From contig NC_087062.1 in assembly GCF_963678635.1 (NCBI RefSeq), positions 16,045,789-16,109,788 on the forward strand: a stretch of 64,000 bases of DNA, given 5' to 3'. The stretch comes from Symsagittifera roscoffensis. Lineage: Eukaryota; Xenacoelomorpha; Acoela; Convolutidae. Shown one piece after another: positions 18,463 through 29,679 of this stretch (positions within the stretch are counted from its first letter, which is position 1; each line of letters begins with the position of its first letter). The position numbers were made by a program, and so were the translations under genes. The notes beneath the pieces are model-generated. The model was not told the DNA's origin. It worked only from the letters and a program-made list of their open reading frames with translations, and made no database searches.

Positions 18463-19278
18463 ATAATTTTTTAACGTACGCAATCGTAGGGATCATAACA
18501 CGTACGTAGACGAAAGTAAGATACAAAGCGACTAAGATACAGTAGCTTTAAGATTTTAAGAATTAAGCAGACCAAGAAAGACAGGAAATCAGTGACTGCA
18601 CTGATAACATGCCTTTAAATAAATATGGAAAAGATCATAAGAAAAATTAACAAGTCTAAATCCGGAGATTCGCGACTCTATGTCTAACCGAAAACAGAAT
18701 TCGGCACTAATTTATTTGGATTAAAATCCACACTTTTTTTTGGAGGAGTGGTTTCCTTGAGAATTTTAGTTGGCTTAGCTCAGGCAATCCGAAGGCAGAT
18801 AGATAACTGAGATCACGGTGGGTGCAATAGTCGCCCACTTGAGAAAAATACTGCCTTCAAGTTCTTTCTGTTTAGTGCGACACTAAACAGGGAAACTTCT
18901 TTCACTAGAAATAAATTTGACTTTTAAATTGCGACAGACCAAGTGCAATACACATAATGTTTTTGGGAATATTTTTTTCTTTATCTTTTTTTTGGTTTTA
19001 AGTCCTCAAAAAATATTCTCGATTGGTTAGTGACTACACTATCTTTTAAATATATTGATATCATCAGTCTATGCTAGTTTTATTTCCAATAACCAATAAT
19101 CAACTGCTCCGCATAAATTGCATGCACGCTGTACTGTGATAATTTAAAATGATTCTTGGTAACTTGTTAATTGAAATTTTTGGAAATTAACGTGTTGTGT
19201 TCTTATGATTTGTTGTCGAACAACAAAAACGGTAGCAAGCGAATCGAGTGTGTGAGCAGTAAGAAGCGACAAATTAAG
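18463..19278 (+). other. Leader upstream of gag copy 2
   Basis: Closely related to 16,986-17,723: shared blocks include AGACAGGAAATCAGTGACTG, CGGTGGGTGCA and GCACTAAACAGGGAAA. With the minisatellite and gag start it forms a second tandem copy of the element's 5' end about 1.55 kb downstream of the first. No ORF of interest. Confidence 0.55.
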
Positions 19279-20718
19279 CTGAGTCTAGACAAGTCGAGGA
19301 CATCTAATCTAAGTGATAGCTCTAGGAAATTTATACAAAGAAAAACAAAGGAAAACATAAAATGATATCGTGAAAAGTACCGAATGGACTCGAAACAACA
19401 AAGGGAACACAGTTTCAGGCGGAATGGTTGGAACGAGGAGTCAAAAAGCCTCGGAAGAAAAAGGGGGCAATGCTGGAAGTAGAGATCCACCCAAACCCAG
19501 CTCTGGACGAGAACCAGGCGGGACGTGGCAGGGAGGAAAATGGGAATAAAATGTTGACGAGTGAATCTTTTCCCGTAGAACAAGGCCACAATTTTGCCAC
19601 TTCCATCAGGACTCTTGATCGAGAGGAGATGCCGGAACTGTCCGACATTTCCACTGAAAATGCAGCAGCAGCAGCAGCAGCAGCAGCAGGAACACCTACT
19701 GACAATACCTTGATGCATGGGATGACAGAGAAAGCGGTAAGGTCGTCCACATTTTCGGAACGAGTCAAGAACGTTTTGGGAAATTTCTTTCCATTTACTA
19801 TGGGAACGGGAACAGGTGATGAAGTTGACACCCAAGAAAAGTAGGACGACAATGAAGAAGTTGTTGACTTTGAGTCACAGGTAAACCTGAAAAGTTCGAT
19901 CCATGAAAACGAGGCATCCACAAACATGGAGACTGGCTATTCGGATCGGCTTGGTGCGGTAAGGACCATAAACAAGACTATTGATGGAATACAACAGTCA
20001 AAAGAATTCATGACCATTATCAACTCGGAAGTGCAATCCGGAATGGATAGGAACACAGGGTCAGGGATCACACCAGCGAAGCAGAGACAGATTATGAAGA
20101 AACGTAGAGGCAGAGAGGTAAAACTCAAGTGTCGACCAGCACTAAACTGCCTTGAACCAACAGGGTGACGCCATCACTAGTGACTCTCTTAGTAGATAAC
20201 GGGGCATCGATAGAAGAGGCCTTGACCAGGATTGTTGTCAGCATGGGTGAGCAGAGTGAACAGATGTCAATAAGAATGGGTGAACTAGAGAGAGCAGTTC
20301 ACGTTGAGAGAGAAAGCATGCGGGAAGAAAGTAACCGCAACAGACAGGAATCTTAGTAAAAGTGAAAAACGCTTAAAGAAAGGACGGATGAATATTTGGC
20401 CAAGAACTTGTCGCTAAAGACGAGGGAGGCTGAGGCAAGAGAGAGATGATTGAGAGGTGATCTGAAGCAGCTACCAAGTCAGCAAGAGCAGACTCTTGGG
20501 ACTCTAGACACAAGAATAGACGCAATGATAGCAAGACGCACTCAGGCTATCATGGACAGGCTGGATGGTCTCCTGGGAAACAGGAGCGGATCTAGGAATA
20601 GAGGAGCACACTCGGGAGAGGCTAACAGGGAGACGAGAGTAAACTTCAACGAACAACCTATGTATCCACGAGAGGAAGGGGCAACTCATCCAGTAATGCC
20701 ACCGGGAATAATAGGCCG
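19279..20718 (+). pseudogene. gag: gag copy 2, N-terminal (matrix-like) region
   Basis: The expected ATG is CTG here (19,279-19,281) before SLDKSRTSNLSDSS, so the start is lost. The frame from 19,428 runs to a TAG at 19,842-19,844 and continues in the same frame to 20,168. It includes FATSIRTLDREE and ERVKNVLGNFFPF, shared with gag copies at 18,000-18,180, 48,200-48,450 and 53,740-54,000. From 20,165 a helical, Glu/Arg-rich part continues (about 20,165-20,356 and 20,450-20,794 in one frame with a stop between). Matrix regions of Gypsy Gag vary widely; this assignment is by position before the capsid. Several stops and shifts make it non-functional. Confidence 0.65.
19662..19689 (+). repeat. 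GCA trinucleotide repeat in gag
   Basis: Nine consecutive GCA codons (poly-Ala in the gag frame). The sister gag fragment has a single GCA at the equivalent place near 18,080, so the run expanded after the copies separated. Confidence 0.9.
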
Positions 20719-21445
20719 ATGGGTCCAACGAATACCAGAGGAAGTTCTACTAGCAGCAGACCGACCTCGAGCGAACGTCTTATGCGAGACGTGAATGCGA
20801 CTGGGAGAGGTGATTCCAAAAGCTGGAGCCACTCGAATCAAGGAAGATCTCAGCCCAGCGATTCGGACAGAAGGGAAACGGATCATAACGATCAAGCGAG
20901 ACATTCACGTGATGCAACGGCAAATTCCACAGCGTTTGAACACCTGAACAGGTCCTTGGAAACTTTCCTCATGAGGTTATCTAAGACCAGTGATTGCAGC
21001 GAGAAATTTAGAAGAGTGCTTAAGAAAACAAGTTGCTATAAGGATGAATCTGACGTCTGTATAGATAGCCGGATAGAGGTAATGAAGCTGCACTTTTGAG
21101 GAAGAAGACTTGACGGAAAGACAAGAATGCAGTGCGCTCACCAGCAACCTGGAAGGGAAAGCCCTGAATTGCGTGATTGCCAAAATGCAATATTAGCGGG
21201 ACACAGCCGAGAAATATTTCGAAATCCTGTTGAATCGTTTTGGCTCAGGGGTGCAAGCAAACCAAGCGATGATGCGCTTCAAGAAACGAAGGCAACGTGA
21301 AGACGATACAATAGACAAGTTCTTAGATGACTTAGAAATGCTTAGAGGACTTAACCAAGCAGATGAGTCAAACAGCAGGATGAACTTGGCAGTGGCCTCA
21401 AATTTCATAGATGGTGTGAAGAACGATGAACTTACGACAATGTAG
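20719..21445 (+). pseudogene. gag: gag capsid region
   Basis: After a Ser/Arg-rich linker, the part from about 20,980 reads as a retrotransposon capsid: a CSEKFRRVLKKTS segment, then LTSNLEGKALNCV, a helix FEILLNRFGSGVQANQA and a final part DKFLDDLEMLRGL. In known elements this forms the particle shell around the RNA. Reading needs a frame change at about 21,098 and is interrupted by stops at about 21,190 and at 21,443-21,445. The match is to the general Retrotrans_gag layout, judged by eye. Confidence 0.75.
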
Positions 21446-22000
21446 GCAACGCATTACACACCTCTTCCAATCAATGCACCAACAACGGAGCAACTGCGAC
21501 CAAAATCCAAGAAGTATCTATTGCTGAAGCCTCCTATGAGATCAAGTTATTGCAAAAACAAATATGGCAATTTTAACAATGGACCTGCTAACCAGGGTAA
21601 CAACTGGTACAGACCTAGGGACGACATGGACAAGAGAAGCTCTTGTGCAAACTGCAGTTCGACAGACCATCATGAATCAGCATGCCCAACCTACAAACAG
21701 GGCATGAAGGTGATCGGTTTTAATCTCGAGGATGGGGATGTGTCAGAAATCGATCATGAAGATTTCATGAGAGAAATAATTGCAAAATTTGGTCCCAGGT
21801 ATTTCTTTTGCACATTGGAGGGTCATTTTAAATCAGATTGTCCACATTTTTGGGATGCTGTGGTAGACATGAAGCACCCATGGCACGAAGAAGCTTTATC
21901 AGGTGTCAAAGCCAGCAAGGCACGCCTGGTGAGCGAGGCGGAAGCCCGGAGGAAGAGAAATTGCAAGAGCTGGCCACGAAGAAAAAGCAAGCCGTGCTAG
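21446..22000 (+). pseudogene. gag: gag nucleocapsid with one intact and one damaged zinc knuckle
   Basis: Knuckle 1 at 21,644-21,685 is a perfect C-x2-C-x4-H-x4-C. Knuckle 2 at 21,800-21,841 has the same spacing but Tyr (TAT) in place of the first Cys, then Cys 21,809, His 21,824, Cys 21,839. Zinc knuckles bind and package element RNA. The frame is the one used by the capsid and stays open to 22,000, after which the conserved part continues in another frame from about 21,900. Confidence 0.85.
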
Positions 22001-22665
22001 AAGAAACGAGTGAACCAGAACCTGGAACCGCAGCAAACGATTTTAAGATTGATTCAAAAGCAGCGGCAAAATTTTTTCTAAAAAGAATTCAATTGGAAAT
22101 GGCGACCAGAGAGATAGAACAGAAAGTCAAGCTCGAACTCGAGAACGAGAGAGCTCAAGAGCAGCTCAACGCCTTTGAAGCATCTGAGGTGGAAGAAACG
22201 AACGCACCGAGTAAATTGAGCATGAAGCTCAATGTGATCTCGGGACAAACAATCGGGAAGGTGTCACAAGGAAGTAAGATTGAGTCAATAATCTCATTGG
22301 CGGGACATCAGGTAATCAGGAACCTAAGTGAACCTTCGGAGTTCCCCTTGATGCATTTGGAAATCTACGCGGATTATTTGAGACAAGCAGAACCACGCAC
22401 TGAATCGAGAGCTGTGCATGCGTTGTTAACAATGGGTGGCACTCGAATAAAGAAACTTCAGGGGCGCTACGTGGAAGTCTATGGACCATATCAAGTGATG
22501 TTATACGTGGATGGTATTAGTATTTATACCAAGACCTACTTCAGCACAGACATTGACCAGATAGGACAGATATATTTGGGTCAGAAAGAAGGAAGACTCG
22601 TAGAATTGGTCATGACGCCATGGTGGAACAAGATGCGGTACACATTGGATACCAAGCAGATGTGA
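21901..22665 (+). pseudogene. Gag end and pre-protease segment
   Basis: An open frame whose first part (to about 22,195) is a charged helix, EQKVKLELENERAQEQLNAFE, that recurs at 25,670, 49,440 and 54,985 as the last gag part kept in the deletion derivatives. The second part (about 22,400-22,600) contains VDGISIYTKTYFSTD and QIGQIYLGQ, a compact strand-rich stretch directly before the protease. I do not assign it to a known domain. The frame ends at TGA 22,663-22,665, just as the protease frame begins. Confidence 0.5.
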
Positions 22666-23082
22666 CTCCGCATCTGCTAGACTCCGATGGAAAAAATATC
22701 GAAGTAACAGGTGTTCTAGACACAGTAGCGGTGGTCAGTGTAATGCCAATAAAAACATGGGAAAGAATTGGCTTCACCAGGGAGGACCTGATACCAACGA
22801 AACTAAGACCGCGGAGCAATCTATGTGGCCGGGAGAACTCCAATAAAAGTCCACCACATGGGTGGACGGAACCTCTGGATGAGTTTCCTCGTGGTGGAGA
22901 ACCTGGACAATTCGGATCAGTTCATTTTGGGGCGCGACTTTGTCAGGGATTTCGACGTGATGATCGACCTTAATAATGGACTGATAAGTATTAGGAAACC
23001 AGACAGGAAGTATGTTAGGCGACCAGTAAACAGAATAATAACGAATGAAAAAAATACCAACTTTTTAAATACAGAAAATTAA
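22620..23082 (+). pseudogene. pol: Retropepsin-like aspartic protease, active-site Gly replaced
   Basis: The protease frees Gag and Pol parts from the precursor. The active-site strand reads VLDTVAVVSVMP at 22,713-22,748: DTV (22,719-22,727) instead of the required DTG, a GTA codon where a Gly GGN codon is expected. The second half contains FILGRDFVRDFDVMID (about 22,925-22,972), the typical GRDF end of Gypsy proteases. A frame change lies between about 22,805 and 22,825. Both the Gly loss and the shift argue for an inactive copy. Confidence 0.8.
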
Positions 23083-23455
23083 AATTACAGCCCGGGCAGG
23101 CATTAGTAGCGATTTTTAGGATAAAAAATTTAAACTCATTGAGTGATAGTAAGCAGGTTTGCTTGGTACCTAACCCAAACAGTCAAAACTCAATGGTTTA
23201 GGCCGGAAATTGTCCGTAACACGAAACGGGCTGTGTGTCATTGTTTTGTTGAGTACACTGGACACAACGGTTTCAATCATGCGCGGAAGGAAATTTAGCT
23301 ACAATTTGCTGATGCAGACGGACTATGAAGGAACACCAAACCTGGCAAAGTGAAAGACTGTCCAACCCAAGCAAATAAAGATTTGGTCTGAAAGAGGATA
23401 AAGAAATGAGTTTTTTGAGTAAAATGTTTCAAATGAGATCCGAAACGGATTTGGC
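23083..23455 (+). pseudogene. pol: Protease-RT connector
   Basis: Contains stop-interrupted coding such as QVCLVPNPNSQNSMV (about 23,155-23,200), the kind of segment that lies between protease and reverse transcriptase in Gypsy Pol. No motif of its own; heavily mutated. Confidence 0.45.
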
Positions 23456-24347
23456 TTGTCGAGTTGCTCGAATTTTCCGGAAAGCTCCTCTTCATATAAA
23501 TTAGAGTCTGACAAGAATGTTTTTCCAGAGATAGAGCACCTGAGAGGTAAGATAGGCGAGGGAGAGTTTGAGTCGCTAAAGGCAGTTTTAAATCGGAATG
23601 GGGACGTTTTTTCAAAACATAAGGCGGATATTGGTTGTTGTAGTTTCGCCGAGCACGAAATCGAACTAAAGGAAGGCGCCGTTCCCCACAAGGAGGGAGC
23701 GAGGCGCATGACACTTCATAAATGGAAGCATGCAGAGCGGAAATAGAGATGCTGCTCGAATACGACATAATAGAACCCTCGAAGTCACCTTGGGATTGTG
23801 GGGTTTTCATGGCCAAGAAGAAAGGAGGACAGCTAAGTTTTTGCTGCGACTTTCAATAAGTGAACGCGGTGACTATAAATGAAAGTTAGTCTTGTATATA
23901 AGTTGCATGTAAGTTAGTCTTGTACCTGTAGAAGAGAATGCCTTTCGGCTTGTGCAATTCCACGGCGACCTTCCAAAGACTGAGGGCTCAGGCTTCGACC
24001 AGAGTGACGAAGAAGTAGGGGAATCTCGTGATGTGCTATGTGGATGACGTGGTCTTAGTGACCTTGGCAGATCACATTAACAGGCTCGATCAGGTCTTCC
24101 ACTGCATGAAGAGAGCCGGCTTGAAAAACAAACCGTCGAAATGTGTGATCCTTAGGGACTCAACTTAGTACACCAGAAGAATGGTAGACAGGCGTGGCGT
24201 GAGGCCGGATCCGGATGCGGTTGAGGCCGTGTTAACATGGAAAGCCCCCAAAATGGACTCGCAGCTCATGAGCTTTCTGGGATGTGTCAATTATTAGCGC
24301 GATTTCATAAAAGGATACGCAGACAAGGTGTACCCAAGTAGCAACTA
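23456..24347 (+). pseudogene. pol: Reverse transcriptase with internal deletion of the first palm segment
   Basis: RT copies element RNA to DNA. The N-terminal part is clear: NRNGDVFSKHKADIG, HEIELKEGAVP, then LLEYDIIEPSKSPWDCGV and GGQLSFCCDFQ. Next should come the palm strand with the first catalytic Asp. Instead, at about 23,880-23,935, a short duplicated AAGTTAGTCTTGTA filler joins directly to RMPFGLCNSTATFQRL. The YVDD box is present at 24,037-24,048, followed by a thumb-like part with KNKPSKC and LMSFLGCVNY. The palm motif with the first Asp and its surroundings (very roughly 70-80 codons by family norm) is missing, and several stops and shifts are present. Confidence 0.9.
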
Positions 24348-24973
24348 ATGCGCAACAAAGGGAAGAAGCTCGAATGGAATGAAAGAGCTCAGAGAGCTTT
24401 CAAGAATATAAAGCAGGAACAGTGCAAAGCGCCAGTGCTAGGCATGCCCACGGAGAAATGCAGGTACGTTCTCGACACTGATGCTTCAGTGGTAGCCGTT
24501 TCCGGAATGGAATACTGCATCAGGGGCAAAATTGGAATAGGAGAATTGTTCTCCATCCCATTGCATACGCAAGTAAAGTATTGTGCGACACTGAAATGAA
24601 ATATGGTGCACCAAAAACAGAAATGTTTGCGGTAGTCACGTTCGTGGAGAAGTATCGCGAATTCTTGGGGAGCCCTGTCTTTATGTTGCGTGTGGATAAC
24701 GGAGCCCTATCCTGGTTGAAGACATACTCGATGGACCAGAGTTATATTGGTCGTTGGATAGTCAGGTTGGATGGCTACCACATGATAATCGAGCACAGGA
24801 TGCGTGACAAGCACCAAAGTTCTGACAGCCTCAGTAAAAAGACTAAATTTTATGAGAGACTGGAGCAAAAGCAGGCCAATCAGGCGGAAATCAAGGAAGG
24901 ATTCTCGTTTGTGGACAAAGAGACTTATGAAGCACTTGCCGTGACGAGATGGTTGGACACCCAGATTTATTAG
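24348..24973 (+). pseudogene. pol: RNase H domain
   Basis: RNase H removes the RNA strand during reverse transcription. The four acidic residues are all visible: Asp 24,480 (VLDTDAS), Glu 24,620 (KTEMFAVV), Asp 24,695 (RVDNGALSWL) and Asp 24,824 (SSDSLS), with the His of EHRMRD before the last. A frame break lies between about 24,540 and 24,580. The second frame is open to a stop at 24,971. This is the best kept part of element B1's pol. Confidence 0.9.
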
Positions 24974-25418
24974 TGGAGAAAGCAGCAGAAACAAAGATCT
25001 TATCCGAAGGGACCCGGTGCTCTTAGATCTGTTGCTACGTTCAAACCTTGTTCAACAGGAACTCTCTCGTATGAACATAAACTGCCTATCACTGCAAGAT
25101 AAATCTGTGCAGGTCAAACCACAAATGATGCCGATGCTGGGTGGATTGTTGTAGAAAAATGACTAGAGATGACCAGAATGGGCAGCAGCCATGGCATCGC
25201 TGAAAGTCAGTGAGAAGATTCGGATAAAACCATCAAGACGCCAACACAAAGAAAACGAAAGGGGTTGTAGGACGATAGTTCAGCAACTATTATCCCCAAT
25301 TCCTCATAGAGTTTTGATGAGAACATCATACAAAGAAACAGGACGGGAGATCGGAGCTCAAAAGAAGAATGTCACTTTTGAGGAGCCCGATCAAGAATGG
25401 AGGATGGAAGTTGAATAA
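24974..25418 (+). pseudogene. RNase H-integrase linker of element B1
   Basis: Matches the linkers at 25,745-26,200, 49,530-49,960 and 55,075-55,500 but is more mutated. The last part, from 25,191, reads SEKIRIKPSRRQHKEN and RTIVQQLLSPIPH. It stops abruptly at about 25,418, where the sequence switches to the end of gag; integrase does not follow as part of this copy. Confidence 0.6.
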
Positions 25419-25716
25419 AAAAACTCACGGTTGGTGAGGAGGCAGCTCTTCATGGTTGATTCACTCGGGGAAAAGCTCAACCGAGCAATTCTGGTAGACG
25501 ATACAAAAAGCCTAAAAAAATTGCCCCCAAGAAGATGCAAACCGTGATGGAGAAAACAACTGGAGCCGAACCTGAGACCGCAACGCAAGATTTTGGATTC
25601 GACTACAAGGCTGCTGCAAGGGACGCCTTGATATGGTTCAGCAGGAATGTTAACAAAAAAAGTCGAACTTGAACTAGAAAATGAGAGGGTGCATGATCAC
25701 TTCAACGCTTTTTAGA
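25419..25716 (+). pseudogene. gag: gag C-terminal fragment of element B2
   Basis: Reads (with shifts) through KIAPKKMQTVMEKTTG, then DYKAAARDALIWF and VELELENERVHDHFNAF, matching the gag end at 21,960-22,180. It fits the copies at 49,250-49,470 and 54,790-55,010 more closely than it fits the longer element at 22 kb. The fragment ends at the deletion junction. Confidence 0.7.
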
Positions 25717-26569
25717 CAAAGAGACTCACAAAGCAGTTGGCTTGATGAGATGCTTGGTTAGCCAGGACAACCGATATGGGACACCTTGAATTACCAGTGG
25801 AAAAAGTGGCAGAATTTAGGGTTTTATCCAAGAAGGACCCGTTGCTCTTGGATCTGTTGCTAGGTTTAAATGAAGGTTAAAAGTTTCTCATTGCTGAACA
25901 AAACGGTGCAGGTCACACCAAACGTGATGCGAATGCTGGGTGGATTATTACAGAAAAAGTGACCAGAGATGCTCCTTGATGAGCAGCAGCCATAACATCG
26001 TTGACGGTTAGTGAGAAGCACGAATAAAACGATCAAGACGCCAGCACGGGGAAAATGAAAAAGATTTTAGGACAGTAGTTCAGCAACTATTTTCCTCAAT
26101 TCCTCAAAGCGTTTTAATGAAAACATCGAACAAGACGAGGGAAGAGGAGATTGGCGTTCAGTAGAAGACAGTGATTTTCGAGGCGCCCGATCATGGACTG
26201 ATAGAATTTGAGTCGAAAAGCTCGGAACAAGAAAGTTTGTCCGGGGAGTCGGACACTGAAGGAAGGGGGTATGTAGATGCACAAGATCAGGTGGACAAAA
26301 TTTAGTTCGGGGAGTTCAGATGTATGAGTAGATCATGCACAACTGAATGAGTGGTGGAGACATGCTCCACCGTAAACATATCTGTCGAAAAAACTTCGAG
26401 GAAATCTGAGGGTGACACGTACTCAGACAAAAACTCGAGCACTGGATCTGAATTGACGCACCACACATTGCTAGTGGAGACTCGAGCAAGAGATGCGGAC
26501 AGGGAGGTGCATCAAGACCCTGACAGTGATCGCTACCTGTTTCGCTGGGAAAAAACTTGTTAAGATGAC
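25717..26569 (+). pseudogene. RNase H-integrase linker of element B2
   Basis: Begins KETHKAV (after the deletion junction) and includes MGHLELPVEKVAEF at 25,776. Closely matches 49,490-50,388 and 55,032-55,930. The part after 26,180 is Ser/Glu rich and looks disordered. A single base insertion near 25,878 (compare 49,651) shifts the frame. No domain is known to me here. Confidence 0.55.
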
Positions 26570-28080
26570 TTGGAGATGATAGCGGTGTCAAAACTTTCGA
26601 TGAGCCTATTACCGCAGAAGGAATTAGTCAGAAGTGACCTAGAACCTTTCAAACAGGAGACAAAGCCATTGGCAAACATTTGGTGTGTTAGGATGGAAAG
26701 TGACGCATATAAGCGCGATGAGCTGAACAGTCAACTTACGATCATGAAGACATACTTGAAGGCGAGATACAGACTCTCAGAATTACTAAGAGCGCAGAGA
26801 AATGACCGTATGGCAAGTAGCTTGAAAAGGTGGATCAAAAATTGGGCACCAGACAAGGGAGATCTGGAAGGAGATAGTTAGCGGATCTTGAGACAGCGTT
26901 ATATGCAGAAGGAGGGCCGGTTATATCAGAAAAAGCATGGGATCGTTGCTTCCACAAAGAGAGAAATGGTCAAGGTCTCGTACAAGTATAACGCAAAAGT
27001 GTTGCCGCAACTCTATCAAATGGAACTTTTATGTAGGTCACATGGTCAAATGCGCAATCAAGGACTCGATAATTTATACCAGAGGATCTTGAAACGCTTT
27101 GAGTGGTCAGGAATGAAGAAGACATGCAAAGAGTAGGTGACGCCAACAGGTGAAAGATCTTAGGAAACTGCGATTCCAATTAAAATCAATCGAGTCATCC
27201 CAAATTAAGGAAATGGTGCAGATAGCTCACCAGAAGACATGTATGACAGACAGTGGCTACAATCAGGTCTTAGTGATGATCGACCACTTCACAAAATATG
27301 CAGAGGCCGTGCGAAAATTACTTGCGATCATCTGATCAATAATTGGATGGCCAGACACGGATTCCCGATGATTTTCCAATCGGAGAATAGAACTGATTTT
27401 GTGGAGAGCTTAATAAGGAGCTCATCAGACGTTCACAGAAGGCACAAGTTCACTGTACGACGTACCACCCTACTCAGACGAATCGCTTAGTGGAAAGACA
27501 GAAAGGACTCTGGTGTCGCTGTTGAGGGTTTATTGTTCCCGATACATGATTGATTCCGACAGACACTTGCCGCAAGGAGAGCTTAAAACAGCACGCAACA
27601 TTCCACCACAGGAATAAGTCCGCACATGATGTTGATTGGGCATGAAAATGCTTTGACTTCGACTTTTTTTTATCCGGAGAATGGAGGAAAGAAGATATCG
27701 TCACAATTCTATGTTAGAGATGTGATAAGACGTCAGCAGAAGCTATATGACTTATGTAGACGTACTACGCAACAAGCTCAGGCGAGGCAGAGGAAAAAAA
27801 TGATAAGAGAGCAGCTGGTGCAAAAGCTTACTCAGTAGGACACTACGTGTGGGTTTTTTCAGAACGTTATCCCGCCGAAAGGAACGAAGAAACCAGTTTA
27901 AAAAATGAAGGGGGCCGTTCAAGATAACGGAAGTGCATTAGGAGGGACGCTTCTACAGGCTCAGTTCTGGCCGAGTTGCCTACTTTGACGACATTAAACC
28001 AAATAACCCATCCACAGAAGACTGGTGTATGCCTGAAGATATGGAAGAGGGTGATGACTTGATGATGGACCCGGCTTGGA
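26570..28080 (+). pseudogene. pol: Integrase of element B2, heavily mutated
   Basis: The first part, 26,570-27,136 in one frame with a TAG at 26,879-26,881, matches the start of the integrase at 2-400. The zinc-binding domain keeps the first His (SHGQMRN) but has Asn for the second His, and the Cys pair is lost after a stop at 27,134. In the core the first Asp is Ala (QIAHQ) and the second is Glu (FQSENR). Frames break repeatedly between 27,335 and 27,626. The GPF part near 27,880-27,960 is present but shifted. Clearly inactive. Confidence 0.85.
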
Positions 28081-29283
28081 AAAGAACGACGTGAACGAGG
28101 CGCTGGAAGAAGGAGCGGATAATTTTGGCGGATGGGGAAACCTTACCCTATGCATGCAAATAAGGACTGGGAAAAACCCGAGCAGATAGAGGTTCCCAGG
28201 AACATGGAATCGGATTTACCCTTTTTGATGCAGACACGACAAATTGGCAGGGAAAGACCCGCGCAAAAGTATAATTAGAGTGACGACTTAGTAGTCGACA
28301 GGATAGACCTGAAAAACATTGCAGAAGACCTAGTGGGTCTGGAGATAACCGTGTCACAGGATGTAGACATTGTCGATGATCAAGACAAAGAATGGATCGA
28401 TGATCGGTCTAAGCCCGAAGTGGAATTTGAAATTGAACAGCAGCAGTCTCACGAACAAGAGTTGACAAACCTGCGCGTCTACGAGTGGTTGAACGAAATT
28501 ACATCAGACCCTAACGAAACCAGTGTCACGATTCAGGACGTGGACCGCAAGAGCATGAAACACATAAAGAATGACAAACATGATCCTTCCTGGACTTCCC
28601 AGAAGGACCATTGTTCATTCCAACGTCCAACCTCCTCCACTTAATATCCGGAATGCGATTGACGGGGACGTCGATATATATATTTTTCCGGGGAGTGGGG
28701 ATAGTACCCACACTGAAAAATTGACTTAAGTTTTTTCGAAATTGCGAAGAGAAACAGGCGAATTGAGACAGAAATAAAGGCCCTACGGAACCAGACTTAG
28801 GGAGAAAATAGAAGTCATATTTGAACTTGCCAAACGAGTAATCAAGTAGCATGTTACTAACAGACAGCAATTTTATACTCACGGATAGGACGTGTGCGAT
28901 AGCTATCAATGCGGATATGAATTTTAGAACAGCATTAGCAGCCAAATTTGGGAGAGAGATTACAAAAACATAGAGTTTTTATGGAAGCAAAGACCAGGAA
29001 TCGGATTTGCAGCAGCCTTGGCATCGGCGCCTTCGTAGATACCACGGAAGTACTTGTGCTTCTCGGTGACGAGAGCGAGGGAGAATCAGCACGTGGACCT
29101 TGATGTTTGGTTTTGTCCCTGCCGAGACTAAGAGACTTCTTGATGAAGAAGGGTGTGAAAGAACTCTCGCTTCCGGTGTATGACCCAAAGAGAAGACGAC
29201 TGCATCCTCGGGAGCTCGATGCGCTGATAAATGTATTCTTTTTGGGTATCAGCACAAAATTGTATCTAGATAAGAAATATTAA
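28081..29283 (+). pseudogene. Acidic extension and macro-like domain of element B2
   Basis: Acidic open stretch 28,333-28,644 (QDVDIVDDQDKEW), then from about 28,848 macro-like blocks: MLLTDSNFILTDRTCAIA, INADMNFRTALAAKF, and near the end LPVYDPKR and PRELDALINVFF with a final KKY, TAA at 29,281-29,283. Stops and shifts break the middle. The conserved VYDPxR loop in place of the usual GCGLD is the same as in element A, so that replacement predates the split of the copies. Confidence 0.6.
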
Positions 29284-29679
29284 ATAAGTATAGGTTGAAT
29301 ATAGGTTGAGTATAGGATGAGTTATGTGTTATGATGTTTTGTTATTAGGATCTTGGGTTTGGGAGGGTTAGTGACCACGAATGCTCAAACAATAATTGTA
29401 GGAATAGATCCCAATTGCGGACTGTCCATTCTTGGATCAGTTTCCAAGTTTTTAGATTGACTTGAATTTTAAATTATCCTAAGATTAAAACCTTTTTATC
29501 TGACTGTTTTTAATGACGTTTTTAAATGAATTTGGAGTAATGTTGACCAATGTGATAGTCGTTACCTTGTTTCCATCTCCTGATTGATCAATTTAATTGT
29601 TGAAATTCAACCTGTTGCCAAATAAATATCTCGAAATCAATAAACGAAACGAACTAGAACGGACAACCTTGACGAAGAG
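29284..29679 (+). other. Spacer between macro and coiled-coil regions (element B2)
   Basis: AT-rich, 396 nt, no ORF. Starts with three near repeats of ATAGGTTGA(A/G)TAT. Matches the spacer at 58,273-58,642 in several blocks. Confidence 0.5.
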
